The position numbers and the translations under genes were made by a program. The notes under the pieces were generated by a model, which saw only the letters and a list, made by a program, of their open reading frames with translations, had not been told where the DNA came from and searched no databases. 45,900 nucleotides of DNA. It comes from Lachnospiraceae bacterium. Its GTDB lineage: Bacteria; Bacillota; Clostridia; Lachnospirales; Lachnospiraceae. Below are positions 26,327 through 36,024 of this stretch, piece after piece. The stretch is from assembly GCA_014804265.1 (NCBI GenBank), contig JAAVAC010000023.1, forward strand, positions 14,137-60,036. Reading direction: 5' to 3'. Within the stretch, counting starts at the first letter, position 1; each line of letters opens with the position of its first letter.

Positions 26327-26818
26327 TTATTCCTTTTCGTTTTCAGAACACTTTGGCAGCGCCAGGGTTCCTGTCCTGGCAACCTCCACGATGCTTACAG
26401 ATTTAAACATGGTAAGCAGCAGTTTGATTCTTTCCGGCGTATCACAAATCTGAATCATCATAAAGGCTTTAGACATATCTACAATTTCCGCCTTCATAAT
26501 ATCACAGATTTCCACAATGTCCCTGCGGTTGCTTTTGTTGTATTTTACTTTCATGAGCATCAGCTCTCTGGATATGCTGTGGGGTTCATCAAAGGTCTTT
26601 ATCTTGATAATGTCCAATTTTTTATTCAATTGCTTTTCAATCTGCTCTAACGTCCTTTGATTGCCGCTTGATACAATCGTCATACAGGAAACGCTGTTAT
26701 CGTCCGTCTCTCCCACTGCAAGGGAATCAATATTAAAGCATCTTCTGGAAAAAAGGCCGGCTACCTTGCATAAAACACCGGAACGGTTTTCCACTAATAC
26801 AGAATATATCTTTTTCAT
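26327..26818 (-). CDS. Acetolactate synthase small subunit-like protein (paralogue 2)
   Basis: This 163-residue protein has the same two-domain layout as the next gene: an ACT domain (KKIYSVLVENRSGVLCKVAGLFSRRCFNIDSLAVGETDD) and an ALS_ss domain (SRELMLMKVKY ... VSIVEVARTGTLALPKCSENEKE). The two paralogues are clearly diverged, roughly a third to 40 percent identical by eye. Because it lies 9 bases after ilvB, it is probably the dedicated partner of that catalytic subunit. The C-terminal tail departs from the usual AL.RG pattern. Separate effector specificity is possible but not shown. Confidence 0.88.
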   Translation of the reverse strand: MKKIYSVLVENRSGVLCKVAGLFSRRCFNIDSLAVGETDDNSVSCMTIVSSGNQRTLEQIEKQLNKKLDIIKIKTFDEPHSISRELMLMKVKYNKSNRRDIVEICDIMKAEIVDMSKAFMMIQICDTPERIKLLLTMFKSVSIVEVARTGTLALPKCSENEKE

Positions 26819-26827
26819 CTTACACCT

Positions 26828-28444
26828 CTATTTTACTAAATCCATTGGATCAATTAAACATTCCATCAATACGCATTCATCATGTGCCAGGAACTTATCG
26901 ACCGCTTCCTCTGCCTCTTCCATATTGCACACTCTGATAAAGGGCATTCCATAAGCCTTTGCAATATGTTCTAAATCCGGGCTTCCTGCTAAATCCACCA
27001 CGGAATAATGATCTGCATAAGTATAGTGCTGATATTCCCGAACCATACCCAGATAGGAATTCTTCAACACGATTACTTTCGCCTTGATGCCATGCTGTTT
27101 CATGGTAGCCAATTCCATCATGGACATTTGGAAAGAACCGTCACCGCATACGGCAATGACCTGCTTGTCTTTTTTAACATATTTCGCACCCATTGCCGCC
27201 GGAATGGAATAGCCCATGGTTCCCATGCCTCCGGAAGTCAGAAACTGTCCATCTTTTACGATATGGTAGCCACAAGACCAAATCTGATTCTGACCTACAT
27301 CAGCCACATAAATGCCATCATCTGCCATTTTTTCGGAAAGCATGGTAATAAATCCTGCCGGGTCTACAAATTCCGGTTTCGGATTTCTCTTTGGCTCCAT
27401 CGCTTCTTTATACCCTCTTAAGGTCTGGATCCATTCGCTATAATCTCCTGAAATTTCATGCTTTGCAAAATCAAAGAAAATATGTTTCGCATCTCCTACG
27501 ATTGGAATATGGGGACCTACATTCTTTCCGATTTCTGCCGGGTCCACATCAATATGTACCAATGTCTTGTTATTGGTAATCAGATCCGGCTGGCTGACTG
27601 CCCGGTCTGCCACCCTTGCACCAATCATGATCAACAGATCCGATTCATTCATGGCACGATTGGCATAAGGCTTTCCATTATTTCCCACCATGCCAAAATA
27701 CATAGGATGTCTGGTAGGCATGGCACCGATACCCATCATGGTAGAAACTACCGGAATCTGATATCTTGCCGCAAATTCACGAAGCTCTTTTTCTGCATCT
27801 GATAAAAGCACGCCTCCACCAGCACAGATAATAGGACGCTTTGCCTTGTTCAGCGCCGCAACCACTTTGCTTATCTGCACTGCATGTCCTTTTACCGTAG
27901 GCTTATAAGTCCTTAAATTCACATCAGAGGGATATTTAAACTTCCCAATAGGAGCATTCTGCACATCAATGGGCACATCAATCAGAACCGGTCCTCTCCT
28001 GCCTGTATTGGCAATGTAAAATGCTTCTTTGAATATCCTTGGAATATCCTCTGGATTTTTTACAAGATAGCTGTATTTTACAAAAGATTCCACCGCTCCG
28101 GTAATATCCGCTTCCTGAAACACATCGCTTCCCAACAATTCGCTGTTTACCTGTCCGGTAATGCATACAAGCGGAATGCTGTCTGCAAATGCTGTGGCAA
28201 TTCCCGTAATTAAATTAGTAGCACCCGGGCCTGAGGTTACCGCACAAACCCCAACCTTGCCCGAAACTCTTGCCACACCGCTTGCTGCATGAGCTGCATT
28301 CTGTTCCGTACGCACTAAAATACTTTCAATTTTCGAACTAAGAAGACTGTTATAAAAAGGACAGATGGCAACACCCGGATAACCGAACACTGCCTGCACT
28401 CCCTCTTCTTCCAAACACTTTATCATGGCATCTGCGCCTATCAT
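26828..28444 (-). CDS. ilvB: Acetolactate synthase large (catalytic) subunit
   Basis: This 538-residue thiamine diphosphate enzyme makes acetolactate or acetohydroxybutyrate. It has the catalytic glutamate in LVRTEQNAAHAASG, the TSGPGATNL loop, a central FAD-binding domain (MGIGAMPTRHPMYFGMVGNNG), and the ThDP-Mg motif GDGSFQMSMMELAT-N near the C-terminus. The protein is somewhat shorter than typical (about 550-580) but complete. AAAGGA lies 9 bases before the ATG. It starts 33 bases after the metH-type gene and is followed by paralogue 2 of the small subunit. Confidence 0.95.
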   Translation of the reverse strand: MIGADAMIKCLEEEGVQAVFGYPGVAICPFYNSLLSSKIESILVRTEQNAAHAASGVARVSGKVGVCAVTSGPGATNLITGIATAFADSIPLVCITGQVNSELLGSDVFQEADITGAVESFVKYSYLVKNPEDIPRIFKEAFYIANTGRRGPVLIDVPIDVQNAPIGKFKYPSDVNLRTYKPTVKGHAVQISKVVAALNKAKRPIICAGGGVLLSDAEKELREFAARYQIPVVSTMMGIGAMPTRHPMYFGMVGNNGKPYANRAMNESDLLIMIGARVADRAVSQPDLITNNKTLVHIDVDPAEIGKNVGPHIPIVGDAKHIFFDFAKHEISGDYSEWIQTLRGYKEAMEPKRNPKPEFVDPAGFITMLSEKMADDGIYVADVGQNQIWSCGYHIVKDGQFLTSGGMGTMGYSIPAAMGAKYVKKDKQVIAVCGDGSFQMSMMELATMKQHGIKAKVIVLKNSYLGMVREYQHYTYADHYSVVDLAGSPDLEHIAKAYGMPFIRVCNMEEAEEAVDKFLAHDECVLMECLIDPMDLVK

Positions 28445-28477
28445 AGTTTCAACATCCTTTCTGAATATAATCCATCA

Positions 28478-30925
28478 TCAATCTGTAATATTTAATATTT
28501 TTCTGGTAAGCTTTACCGCATCTGCTGCATCCTTGGAATAGCCGTCTGCACCAATTTCATCCGCATATTCCTGAGTGATGACAGCCCCTCCGATAATGAT
28601 CTTTGCATCCACCTGATTTGCTTCCTTATACGCAATTACCTGCTTCATCTCCTGCATGGTAGTCGTCATAAGAGCCGACAAGGCAATGATTTTTGCATTT
28701 TCTTCCCTGGCAACCCGGATGATTTCTTCCTTTGGAACATCCTTGCCAAGGTCAATGACTCGGAAGCCATAATTTTTCAGCATCAGTGCAACCAGATTTT
28801 TTCCGATATCATGTATATCCCCTTCCACAGTTGCAATGACTATAGTGGGCATTTCCTTCTCTCCACCCTCTTCCAGTAAATAAGGCTCCAGATATTCGAT
28901 AGATGCCTTCATTGCTTCTGCACTGGCAATCAACTGGGGAAGAAAATATTTTCCTTTATCAAATAAATCTCCAACCTGGTTGATAGCGGGAAGCAGGCAG
29001 TCATCCAGCAGCTCCTTTGGCTTATGGCCGGCCGTTATCGCCTTTTTGGTTATTTCCACAATGGATTTCTTATTTCCTTTTAAGACGGCATCAAATAAGA
29101 AAGCAGTTTCGGTTTTTGCTTCCGTATCATGAGTGCCTTTGCTCCTGTCATCCCTCTGGTTTTCTTCTGCGGAGTCTGCATGTTCTTTCAGGAAATTCAT
29201 TCTTTCAATATAAGTAAGATCAGCTCCTTCTTTATTTAAAAGCAAATCAGAAGCAAATGCACTGTTCACTAAAAGCTCCTGACTGGGATTGGCAATCGCC
29301 ATGGTCAGTCCCCTTGCAATTGCCATAGTAAGAAATGCCGTATTCACATAGCTTCTTTCTGGCAGTCCAAAGGAAATATTCGACAATCCGCATATGGTAG
29401 CAAGTCCCATTTCCCTGCAATAAGTAATCGTTTCCAAAGTTTCTAATGCAGCATTTTTATTGGCTCCTACCGTTGCCACAAGGCCATCCACCACAATATC
29501 CTCTTTTGTCATGCCAAGCTCTAAAGCTCTTTTTAGTATCGTATGGATGATCCGCTTCTTCTCTTCCAGGTTTTTGGGAAGCCCTTCATCCGATAAGGGA
29601 AGAAGAATAAACATGGCGCCATACTTTTTGGCAATAGGCAGAAGCTTTTCAAATTTTTCCTTTTCCAGAGAAATGGAATTGATAAGAGCCCGTCCCGGAT
29701 ATTTTCGCAACGCTGCTTCTATTACCTCTACATGGCTGGAATCAATTGCCAGCGGAAGGGATGTGATATTGCCAACCGTTTCCAACACCTTCAGCATCAT
29801 TTCCTTTTCGTCTATGCCGCTCATCCCCATGTTGATATCCAATATGGAAGCTCCGCATTCTTCCTGTTCCCTTGCAAAAGTTTCCACCAGCTCCAAATCG
29901 CCTTCCCGAAGCTTTTCCTGAAGCTTTTTCTTTCCGGTAGGGTTAATGCGCTCTCCCACGATCATAAAACGATCCTGCAAAGAAAAACACAAAGCCTGTC
30001 TTTCGCTTGCCAGATATCTGAAATTGGTTCTTTCTCTTTTCCTTGTGGACAAATGTCCCGTAGTCTTTACCAGCTCTCTGATATATTCCGGTGTGGTGCC
30101 GCAGCAGCCACCCAAAATGGAGGCGCCTGCTTCCACCAGCCCAACCATTTCCTGTGCGAATGTATCCTTGTCCATATTGTATACTGTGGCTCCGGTTTGA
30201 TCCAATACAGGCATTCCCGCATTTGGCTTTGCGATAATGGGAAGCTCTGTCACCTGTGCCATATCCCTGATTACATGGCACATCTGATCTGGTCCGGTGG
30301 AACAATTGGCGCCAATGGCATCCGCTCCCAGACTTGCCAGTACGATTGCCGCACTTTTGGCATCCGTTCCAAATAAGGTCCTGCCGTCACTTTCAAATGT
30401 CATGGTTGCCATAACTGGCAGATCGCAGGTTTCTTTAGCGGCAATCAAAGCTGCCCTTGTTTCCTGAAGGCTCATCATGGTTTCCACTACAAGCAGATCC
30501 ACTCCTGCCTCGGCCAGATATCCGATCTGTTCCTTATATATGTCAATCAATGTTTCAAATTCCATAGTTCCCATGGGGACAAGCTGCTCTCCGGTCATAG
30601 TAATATCACCGGCTACCAAAGCCTTTCCTCCTGCGGCTTCCCTGCTGAAAGCGACCAGCTCCATGTTCATTTTGCGGCACTTCTCATCAAGTCCGTATTC
30701 TTTCAGCTTGATTCGGTTCCCGGAAAAGGTAGGGGCATATAAAATATTTGTGCCCGCATCTACATATTCCTTCTGCAGCCCGATTAAGACTTCTCTATTT
30801 TCCAAAATCCATTTTTCCGGACAGACACCTGCCGGCATTCCTCTTTTCAATAGATTAGAACCGGTTGCACCGTCTAAATAGATGGGTCTTTCTGCTATAT
30901 ATTGTCTAAATTCCTGCTTTGTCAT
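28478..30925 (-). CDS. metH: Cobalamin-dependent methionine synthase, short form
   Basis: The protein has 815 residues from ATG 30925 (AAGGG upstream); an in-frame TTG at 30946 is less likely. Domains in order: homocysteine methyltransferase barrel (1-290) with zinc ligands C208, C274 and C275; pterin-binding barrel (about 315-575, VGERINPTGKKK, LDINMG); B12 cap (about 600-690); and B12-binding domain with the lower-ligand motif DIHDIGK (H705). The C-terminal S-adenosylmethionine reactivation domain of the roughly 1200-residue enzyme is absent, as is common in Clostridia, which supply it separately. It heads the operon with ilvB, an unusual pairing. No cobalamin riboswitch was seen in the short leader. 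Confidence 0.93.
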   Translation of the reverse strand: MTKQEFRQYIAERPIYLDGATGSNLLKRGMPAGVCPEKWILENREVLIGLQKEYVDAGTNILYAPTFSGNRIKLKEYGLDEKCRKMNMELVAFSREAAGGKALVAGDITMTGEQLVPMGTMEFETLIDIYKEQIGYLAEAGVDLLVVETMMSLQETRAALIAAKETCDLPVMATMTFESDGRTLFGTDAKSAAIVLASLGADAIGANCSTGPDQMCHVIRDMAQVTELPIIAKPNAGMPVLDQTGATVYNMDKDTFAQEMVGLVEAGASILGGCCGTTPEYIRELVKTTGHLSTRKRERTNFRYLASERQALCFSLQDRFMIVGERINPTGKKKLQEKLREGDLELVETFAREQEECGASILDINMGMSGIDEKEMMLKVLETVGNITSLPLAIDSSHVEVIEAALRKYPGRALINSISLEKEKFEKLLPIAKKYGAMFILLPLSDEGLPKNLEEKKRIIHTILKRALELGMTKEDIVVDGLVATVGANKNAALETLETITYCREMGLATICGLSNISFGLPERSYVNTAFLTMAIARGLTMAIANPSQELLVNSAFASDLLLNKEGADLTYIERMNFLKEHADSAEENQRDDRSKGTHDTEAKTETAFLFDAVLKGNKKSIVEITKKAITAGHKPKELLDDCLLPAINQVGDLFDKGKYFLPQLIASAEAMKASIEYLEPYLLEEGGEKEMPTIVIATVEGDIHDIGKNLVALMLKNYGFRVIDLGKDVPKEEIIRVAREENAKIIALSALMTTTMQEMKQVIAYKEANQVDAKIIIGGAVITQEYADEIGADGYSKDAADAVKLTRKILNITD

Positions 30926-30960
30926 TGTTTCATCCCTTATTTCCAAAATACTTTCTAACT

Positions 30961-30989
30961 ATAGTATCACGAATTCCATTTCCCTGCAA
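30961..30989 (-). promoter_or_regulatory. Promoter of the metH-ilvB operon
   Basis: On the minus strand TTGCAG (30989-30984), a 17-base spacer and TACTAT (30966-30961) lie about 36 bases upstream of metH. The leader would be only about 30 bases long, too short for a riboswitch or T-box. Confidence 0.7.
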
Positions 30990-31002
30990 CGAAAAGCAAT
31001 AA

Positions 31003-31033
31003 AAAAACGGCTGTAAAACAAACAGCCGTTTTT
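31003..31033 (-). terminator. Terminator of the small membrane protein gene
   Basis: Twelve-bp perfect arms (31003-31014 and 31022-31033) contain CGGCTGT/ACAGCCG with a 7-base loop. A T run follows on the minus strand, just ahead of the metH promoter. Confidence 0.92.
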
Positions 31034-31045
31034 ACATTATGTAGA

Positions 31046-31336
31046 TTATTTGAGGATTTTAATCTTTCCAAGAAGCGGAACTTCTTTTTCTTCCTGATTG
31101 ATAGCAGCAACCAGTCCCATAATCCAGCAAACAAAAACAAAAATGCTTCCTACTACACCTACAATCCAACCAATAACCGGAATAACCGAAATAAAAGTGC
31201 AGATAATACCTGCAATAATAACGACGAGTGCCTGATTCAGATGAAACCTAGCCCCCTCCTTATCGCCTGCAACAAAAGCAATTACAGTACCAATCCAAGT
31301 TAGATAAGCTACAATACTAGTAGTTTTTGTATCCAT
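31046..31336 (-). CDS. DUF4870/Tic20-like membrane protein
   Basis: This 96-residue protein has three hydrophobic segments (about 6-23, 33-53 and 57-80) and the pattern GDKEGARFHLNQALVVII, typical of the small DUF4870 family. Function unknown. It is monocistronic, with a near-consensus promoter (TTGCAT, 17 bases, TATAAT) and a strong terminator, suggesting substantial expression. GGAGGG precedes the start. Confidence 0.75.
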   Translation of the reverse strand: MDTKTTSIVAYLTWIGTVIAFVAGDKEGARFHLNQALVVIIAGIICTFISVIPVIGWIVGVVGSIFVFVCWIMGLVAAINQEEKEVPLLGKIKILK

Positions 31337-31368
31337 TTCTTTCCCTCCTATAAGTTTTCTACCACCAC

Positions 31369-31397
31369 ATTATATCCAACAATTTTGAAATATGCAA
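31369..31397 (-). promoter_or_regulatory. Promoter of the DUF4870-like gene
   Basis: On the minus strand TTGCAT (31397-31392), a 17-base spacer and a perfect TATAAT (31374-31369) lie about 33 bases upstream of the gene. Confidence 0.8.
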
Positions 31398-31461
31398 TAC
31401 AAATATGAAAAAAAGTAAAATTTGTAAAATTTTGTTGCATTTTGTCGACGAAATCCGCTTT

Positions 31462-32850
31462 TCATTTCTCCATACCGGGAATTTCTGCATTGTCTACCCT
31501 GTCAATATCATTGATATACAGGTTCGTTTCTTTGGCGATTACACCAGACAACAAAAGCAGGGCAATCAGGTTTGGTATTGCCATCAGTGCGTTAAACGTA
31601 TCTGCCAGGTCCCAGACCAGATTTAACGTAATCAAAGGCGCTGCTATCACGGATGCCACATACAAAATGCGGTAAGGCAGCAACGTCTTTCTGCCTCCTA
31701 AATATTCTGCACACCGTTCACCATAATAAGCCCAGCCTAAAATGGTGGAAAAGGCGAAGGATACGATTCCAATAACCAAAATAGCCTTTCCAATATATGG
31801 AATCTGTGCAAATGCCAGCGAGGTAAGTTCTCCTCCATCGTTGATATTGCCTACGTCAATTCCCGGATTTTTCATAATGCTGCTCACCAATACAATCCCT
31901 GTCATGGCACATACCACAACGGTATCCCAAAAGGTGCCCGTAGAGGAAACAAGCGCCTGACGTACCGAATTCCTTGTTTTGGCAGCCGCTGCCACAATCG
32001 GGGCTGAGCCCATACCGGATTCATTGGAAAAAAGCCCTCTTGCAATCCCGTATCTGGCAGCCATCATGATGCCGGAGCCTGTCAGTCCCCCCGCGGCAGC
32101 CCCCGGTTTAAATGCCATCATAAGAATCGTCTGAATGGACGGAATGATGAAATCATAATTATAACAAAGAATGATTATGCAGCCGATTACATAAAAAAGT
32201 GCCATAAAAGGCACTAGTTTTTCACAAACCTTTGCAATAGCTTTTACGCCTCCAAAAATAACTGCCATGGTAAGCACCCCGCATGCAATACCTACCAGCC
32301 ATCCCGGAGTATCTAAATTTGTTTTCCATACACTGGCAATGGCATTTGTCTGTACCATGGAACCAATTCCGAAAGATGCCAGCACAGCAAATACCGCAAA
32401 CAAAACTGCCAGCCACTTCATATGAAGACCTCGTTCAAGGGCATACATAGCTCCTCCCTGCATCCGTCCGTCTTTTGTTTTCACCCGGTATTTTACTGCA
32501 ATCAATGCCTCCGCATATTTGGTGGCAATCCCAAATACTCCCGTAAGCCAGCACCATAATACCGCTCCCGGTCCACCCAGAGCCACTGCAGTTCCCACGC
32601 CGATAATATTGCCTGTTCCAATGGTAGATGCCAAAGCAGTGGTCAATGCTCCAAACTGGCTGATATCGCCTTCCGAATCCGGGTCTTTCGTAACAGAAAG
32701 CCTGATGGCTTTGAATGTTTTTCTTTGAATAAATCCTGTTCTGAATGTGAGAAATAAATGAGTTCCAAAAAGAAGCACTAACATAGGCGGCCCCCAAAGC
32801 ACCTGGTTGACAGCTTTCACGGCCACCTGAATTGTATCGAAAATTTCCAT
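31462..32850 (-). CDS. AGCS family sodium:alanine/glycine symporter
   Basis: This 462-residue polytopic transporter has about ten or eleven membrane segments and the AGCS hallmarks: LWGPPMLVLLFGTHLFLTFRTGF at the start, GNIIGVGTAVALGGPGAVLW (the family signature region), GIARGLFSNESGMGSAPIVAAAAK and ILGWAYYGERCAEYL. It takes up alanine or glycine with sodium; the exact substrate cannot be fixed from sequence. It lies 20 bases after the cytidylate-kinase-like gene, so co-transcription is likely. Confidence 0.93.
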   Translation of the reverse strand: MEIFDTIQVAVKAVNQVLWGPPMLVLLFGTHLFLTFRTGFIQRKTFKAIRLSVTKDPDSEGDISQFGALTTALASTIGTGNIIGVGTAVALGGPGAVLWCWLTGVFGIATKYAEALIAVKYRVKTKDGRMQGGAMYALERGLHMKWLAVLFAVFAVLASFGIGSMVQTNAIASVWKTNLDTPGWLVGIACGVLTMAVIFGGVKAIAKVCEKLVPFMALFYVIGCIIILCYNYDFIIPSIQTILMMAFKPGAAAGGLTGSGIMMAARYGIARGLFSNESGMGSAPIVAAAAKTRNSVRQALVSSTGTFWDTVVVCAMTGIVLVSSIMKNPGIDVGNINDGGELTSLAFAQIPYIGKAILVIGIVSFAFSTILGWAYYGERCAEYLGGRKTLLPYRILYVASVIAAPLITLNLVWDLADTFNALMAIPNLIALLLLSGVIAKETNLYINDIDRVDNAEIPGMEK

Positions 32851-32870
32851 CTTATTTTTCCTTTACCTTA

Positions 32871-33473
32871 TTATAGCGTATATGTTCCATCTTCCTTTGC
32901 AAGACCTATCAATATTTTCAGACAATTTTCCACTCCGATTCTGGAAGTATTTAAAGAAATATCATAATATTCCGCCTTGCCAAATTCCGTATTGGTATAA
33001 AAGGTACAATACTTTTTTCTCATTTTATCAATAGTGCGAATCTCTTCACTCAATTTTCCTTCCGGCACATTGGGCATTTTTCTTTTCATTCTTTTTAAGC
33101 GCCAGTAGGGATCTGCATGAATGAATACATGAAGACATTTATCGTATTCCTTTAAAATCTGATTTCCATTTCTTCCGATTATGACACAGTTTCCCTTTTC
33201 ACCAAATTCACGAATCACATTCTTTTGTGCTTCAAAAAGCGTTTCGCTCAAAGGACGATTATAAAACTCAAAAAGACTCTGCCCGACTCCAAACTCTACC
33301 GGCACCTTTTCATCCCATTTAACCATGCTTTGTACATCCACATTGGATTTGGCAGCTGCCTTTAGGATAAGCTCCTTATTGTAACACTCATATCCCAATG
33401 CCTTAGCCAGCCTTTCTCCAATTTCGCCACCTCCGGCACCGAATTCCCTGCTGATTGTAATGATTTTTTTCAT
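32871..33473 (-). CDS. Cytidylate kinase-like family protein
   Basis: The protein has 200 residues from ATG 33473 (AGGAGAGG upstream); an ATG at 33491 in frame is the alternative. It opens KKIITISREFGAGGGEIGERLAKALGYECYNKELI, the P-loop and following helix of the cytidylate kinase-like family (PF13189-type). VIIGRNGNQIL and a basic lid (WRLKRMKRKMP) follow. True CMP kinase function is doubtful, as the family is broad and many anaerobes carry several copies next to transporters or regulators. It sits between a chemoreceptor and the AGCS symporter on the same strand. Confidence 0.8.
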   Translation of the reverse strand: MKKIITISREFGAGGGEIGERLAKALGYECYNKELILKAAAKSNVDVQSMVKWDEKVPVEFGVGQSLFEFYNRPLSETLFEAQKNVIREFGEKGNCVIIGRNGNQILKEYDKCLHVFIHADPYWRLKRMKRKMPNVPEGKLSEEIRTIDKMRKKYCTFYTNTEFGKAEYYDISLNTSRIGVENCLKILIGLAKEDGTYTL

Positions 33474-33517
33474 GGCAGCCTCTCCTATCATCCTATTTTA
33501 TAAACATCCTGCACATT

Positions 33518-35050
33518 TTATGCTTCCGTCAGATATTTGGAAAACTCCTGTACAAGCTCCTGTATCTGATTTAACAATTCTTTTGCCTGTTGAGCCTGAA
33601 GCTGGTTGTCCTGACTGTACGCCTCCACTTCTTTTGCGCTGCTTGAAACCGCTTCGCTGATTGTGGACAATTGACCGATATTGCCAATAATCGTATCGTT
33701 GGAATGAACCAGGTTATTAATTTTCCCATTTATGTCTTCCACATGCTGTGTCAGCGTTTCCAAGTTGCTGCGGACTGCAACAAAAGCATCGGCGGCATTT
33801 TCTACCATTTGATTCTGTTGCTCCATGGCATTGATGGACGATTGCACTACTTTTGTAGCATTCTGTGCATTTTGGTTTAATTCCTGAACAATTCCTGATA
33901 TTTTTTCTGTAGAAAGCCTGGTCTCTTCCGACAGTTTTCTTATTTCATCTGCCACTACTGCAAACCCTCTTCCTGCTTCTCCTGCCCTTGCGCTTTCAAT
34001 AGAGGCATTTAATGCAAGAAGGTTGGTCTGGCTGGAAATCGAGAAAATCACTTCTGTAATTTCCTGTACTTCCTGCGCTCTTCTTTGCAGTTCTTCCATG
34101 GAACCTGCCATACGGGAATTTGTTTCTCCGATGGTCTCTGCCTTTTCCCGTATCTGATTGATAATCTTCAAATTTTCTTCCACGACTTTTTTAGAATCCG
34201 TTGCCGTTTCCACCATGGCCTTGGCATTTTCTGCCGTTTCCCCGATTGCATCACTGATTACGGCAGTCATGTTGCCCTGTTCCTGGATGCTGTCTGTGGT
34301 TGCCTGTATTCTATCCGAAATATCCCGAATAGAACTATGTACGCTGCCTGAGGAATCCTTCAATCCCTCTAACAGATTGTCTGCGTGCTCCACTTCTTTT
34401 ATGACACCTTTTGAAATCCGCAGGATATCCTGAAGCATGACATTTTGAATTTCCTTTTCATCCTCTACAGAATGAAGCATATCATGGGTATACTTTATAT
34501 AGAGCCCGGCCGTGATATGTACCACAATAATAAATACATAGTTTACTATTGTGCAAATAAATGCCATCCCATCTGTTGATCCTAATAAATATCCAGTAAC
34601 TGCCCATATGATCGTTCGTAAAATAGAAATTCCAAGAACGGTACCAAACACAAGCTTTTCAAATTTCACATCCCGGTATAAAACAAATGCTACCAATACA
34701 GGATAGATATAGGAACCCACTAAGATATTCGTCCCTGTTATCATCAAATATCCCCAACCAATCAGGAATCCCAATAGCATGGCATATTTCAGCTTTTCAC
34801 TTTTCCTATCCTTTTTGTATATCACCCAGTTGATAATCACACTGAGCACTAAGATTCCCAAGGGAATCACTCCCATTTTCCCATAAGAAGTTGCCACTAT
34901 GAAAGTCTGGATGACTAAGGCCAAAATCAACAACAGCTCCAAAAAGGTAATGCTGATAACTGCAAGCTGATTGGTTTTTGCATTTCTATTTTCCAACTCC
35001 TTATATTTTCGATAATTTTGTGTAATTGTCTCTGTTTTTGTATTCCCCAT
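33518..35050 (-). CDS. Methyl-accepting chemotaxis protein with six-helix membrane sensor
   Basis: The protein has 510 residues. Six hydrophobic segments lie between about 27 and 190, without an extracellular domain, as in the other chemoreceptor of this window. The signalling hairpin contains [34 protein letters not shown]. The methylation helices are Gln/Glu rich. The two receptors share architecture but their membrane parts are not obviously similar, so they probably detect different membrane signals. It lies 44 bases upstream of the cytidylate-kinase-like gene, perhaps in one operon with it and the symporter. Confidence 0.9.
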   Translation of the reverse strand: MGNTKTETITQNYRKYKELENRNAKTNQLAVISITFLELLLILALVIQTFIVATSYGKMGVIPLGILVLSVIINWVIYKKDRKSEKLKYAMLLGFLIGWGYLMITGTNILVGSYIYPVLVAFVLYRDVKFEKLVFGTVLGISILRTIIWAVTGYLLGSTDGMAFICTIVNYVFIIVVHITAGLYIKYTHDMLHSVEDEKEIQNVMLQDILRISKGVIKEVEHADNLLEGLKDSSGSVHSSIRDISDRIQATTDSIQEQGNMTAVISDAIGETAENAKAMVETATDSKKVVEENLKIINQIREKAETIGETNSRMAGSMEELQRRAQEVQEITEVIFSISSQTNLLALNASIESARAGEAGRGFAVVADEIRKLSEETRLSTEKISGIVQELNQNAQNATKVVQSSINAMEQQNQMVENAADAFVAVRSNLETLTQHVEDINGKINNLVHSNDTIIGNIGQLSTISEAVSSSAKEVEAYSQDNQLQAQQAKELLNQIQELVQEFSKYLTEA

Positions 35051-35126
35051 TTTTTCTCCTATCTAGTGCCTTTCTGATTTTCTATATTAATTGACACCTT
35101 ACCTATATATGGTAACACACTTTACT

Positions 35127-36020
35127 TCATTTTTCCATTCCATTTTCATAAAAGATTTCACTGGGAAACATATTCCCAGGCTCCTGCTGTCCAAGCCACC
35201 ATGCAATAAGCGGATACAGGTTCTCTTTTCTAAGCTCTTTTTCAACTTCCAAAGCCTCAACCGGCTTGTTCATTTTTAAATATACATTGAGCTTTTCCAT
35301 AAGAAAATATTGCCTTGCAATCTGCATGTTATCCTGACTGCTTGCTACATCATCCAATCTTTTTTTCCATTCATCTAACAGCAAAAGAGCCTCTTCATAT
35401 CTTTTCTCTATCACTGCCTGCCACATAGAAGCCCTCATATATATAAGGTCCAGTTGTTTCCGGGTTTTCTTTCCGCCAGTAACCCTTTTGCTATTTTCAA
35501 ATATGTTCGGAAGCATTTTTTCTGCCTCCTCTTCGTTTTGCCGAATCATTTCTATGGCAATCCGGTTATTCCAGTATACAAGCTTCACCAAACTCCCTTT
35601 TACTTTAGAAGCAACAGAATCAAGAAACCAGGCTGCTTCATCTAATTCTCCGTTGGCGAAAAGACGTTCTGCCAGATTCATGGTATAGATAACCTTGTCA
35701 GCTCCTGTGGCCTGTTCTACCAGTTCACGCCTTGCCAAGATACAGGAAGCCAGTTCTTCGGGTCCGTCTGTTTTTAATAAAGCAGCATTTTTTCTGTGCA
35801 GTTCTTTCCTCAGACGGATGTGCTCCATGATTCCCAAATCCGGCCTGTCTTTTTTCATTTGGATAATATTTTTTAGGAATACTAGAAAAAATACTACAAA
35901 TGCACAATAGGCAATCATCCACCAGAACTTTATATCTATGTCCAGCACATATCCAAGTATCATAACAAAAATGGACGGGATTACCATAATGCAATAAGCG
36001 ATTTTGCCAAAACGATTCAT
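35127..36020 (-). CDS. Membrane-anchored helical-repeat protein, last gene of the DUF4230 operon
   Basis: The protein has 297 residues from ATG 36020 (AAAGGA 8 bases upstream); a GTG at 36038 in frame is the alternative. Two transmembrane helices lie near residues 5-28 and 32-52. The rest is helical, with Ala-rich pairs (MNLAERLFANGELDEAAWFLDSV, RASMWQAVIEKRYEEALLLLDEW) reminiscent of TPR repeats facing the cytosol. Not recognised as a named family. It starts 4 bases after the stop of the preceding gene, so it belongs to the same five-gene operon and may scaffold the other membrane proteins. Confidence 0.7.
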   Translation of the reverse strand: MNRFGKIAYCIMVIPSIFVMILGYVLDIDIKFWWMIAYCAFVVFFLVFLKNIIQMKKDRPDLGIMEHIRLRKELHRKNAALLKTDGPEELASCILARRELVEQATGADKVIYTMNLAERLFANGELDEAAWFLDSVASKVKGSLVKLVYWNNRIAIEMIRQNEEEAEKMLPNIFENSKRVTGGKKTRKQLDLIYMRASMWQAVIEKRYEEALLLLDEWKKRLDDVASSQDNMQIARQYFLMEKLNVYLKMNKPVEALEVEKELRKENLYPLIAWWLGQQEPGNMFPSEIFYENGMEK

Positions 36021-36024
36021 TTCT

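Noticed and set aside
30926-31002. Cobalamin or SAM riboswitch ahead of metH
   Set aside because: The promoter leaves a leader of only about 30 bases and no conserved riboswitch elements are visible.
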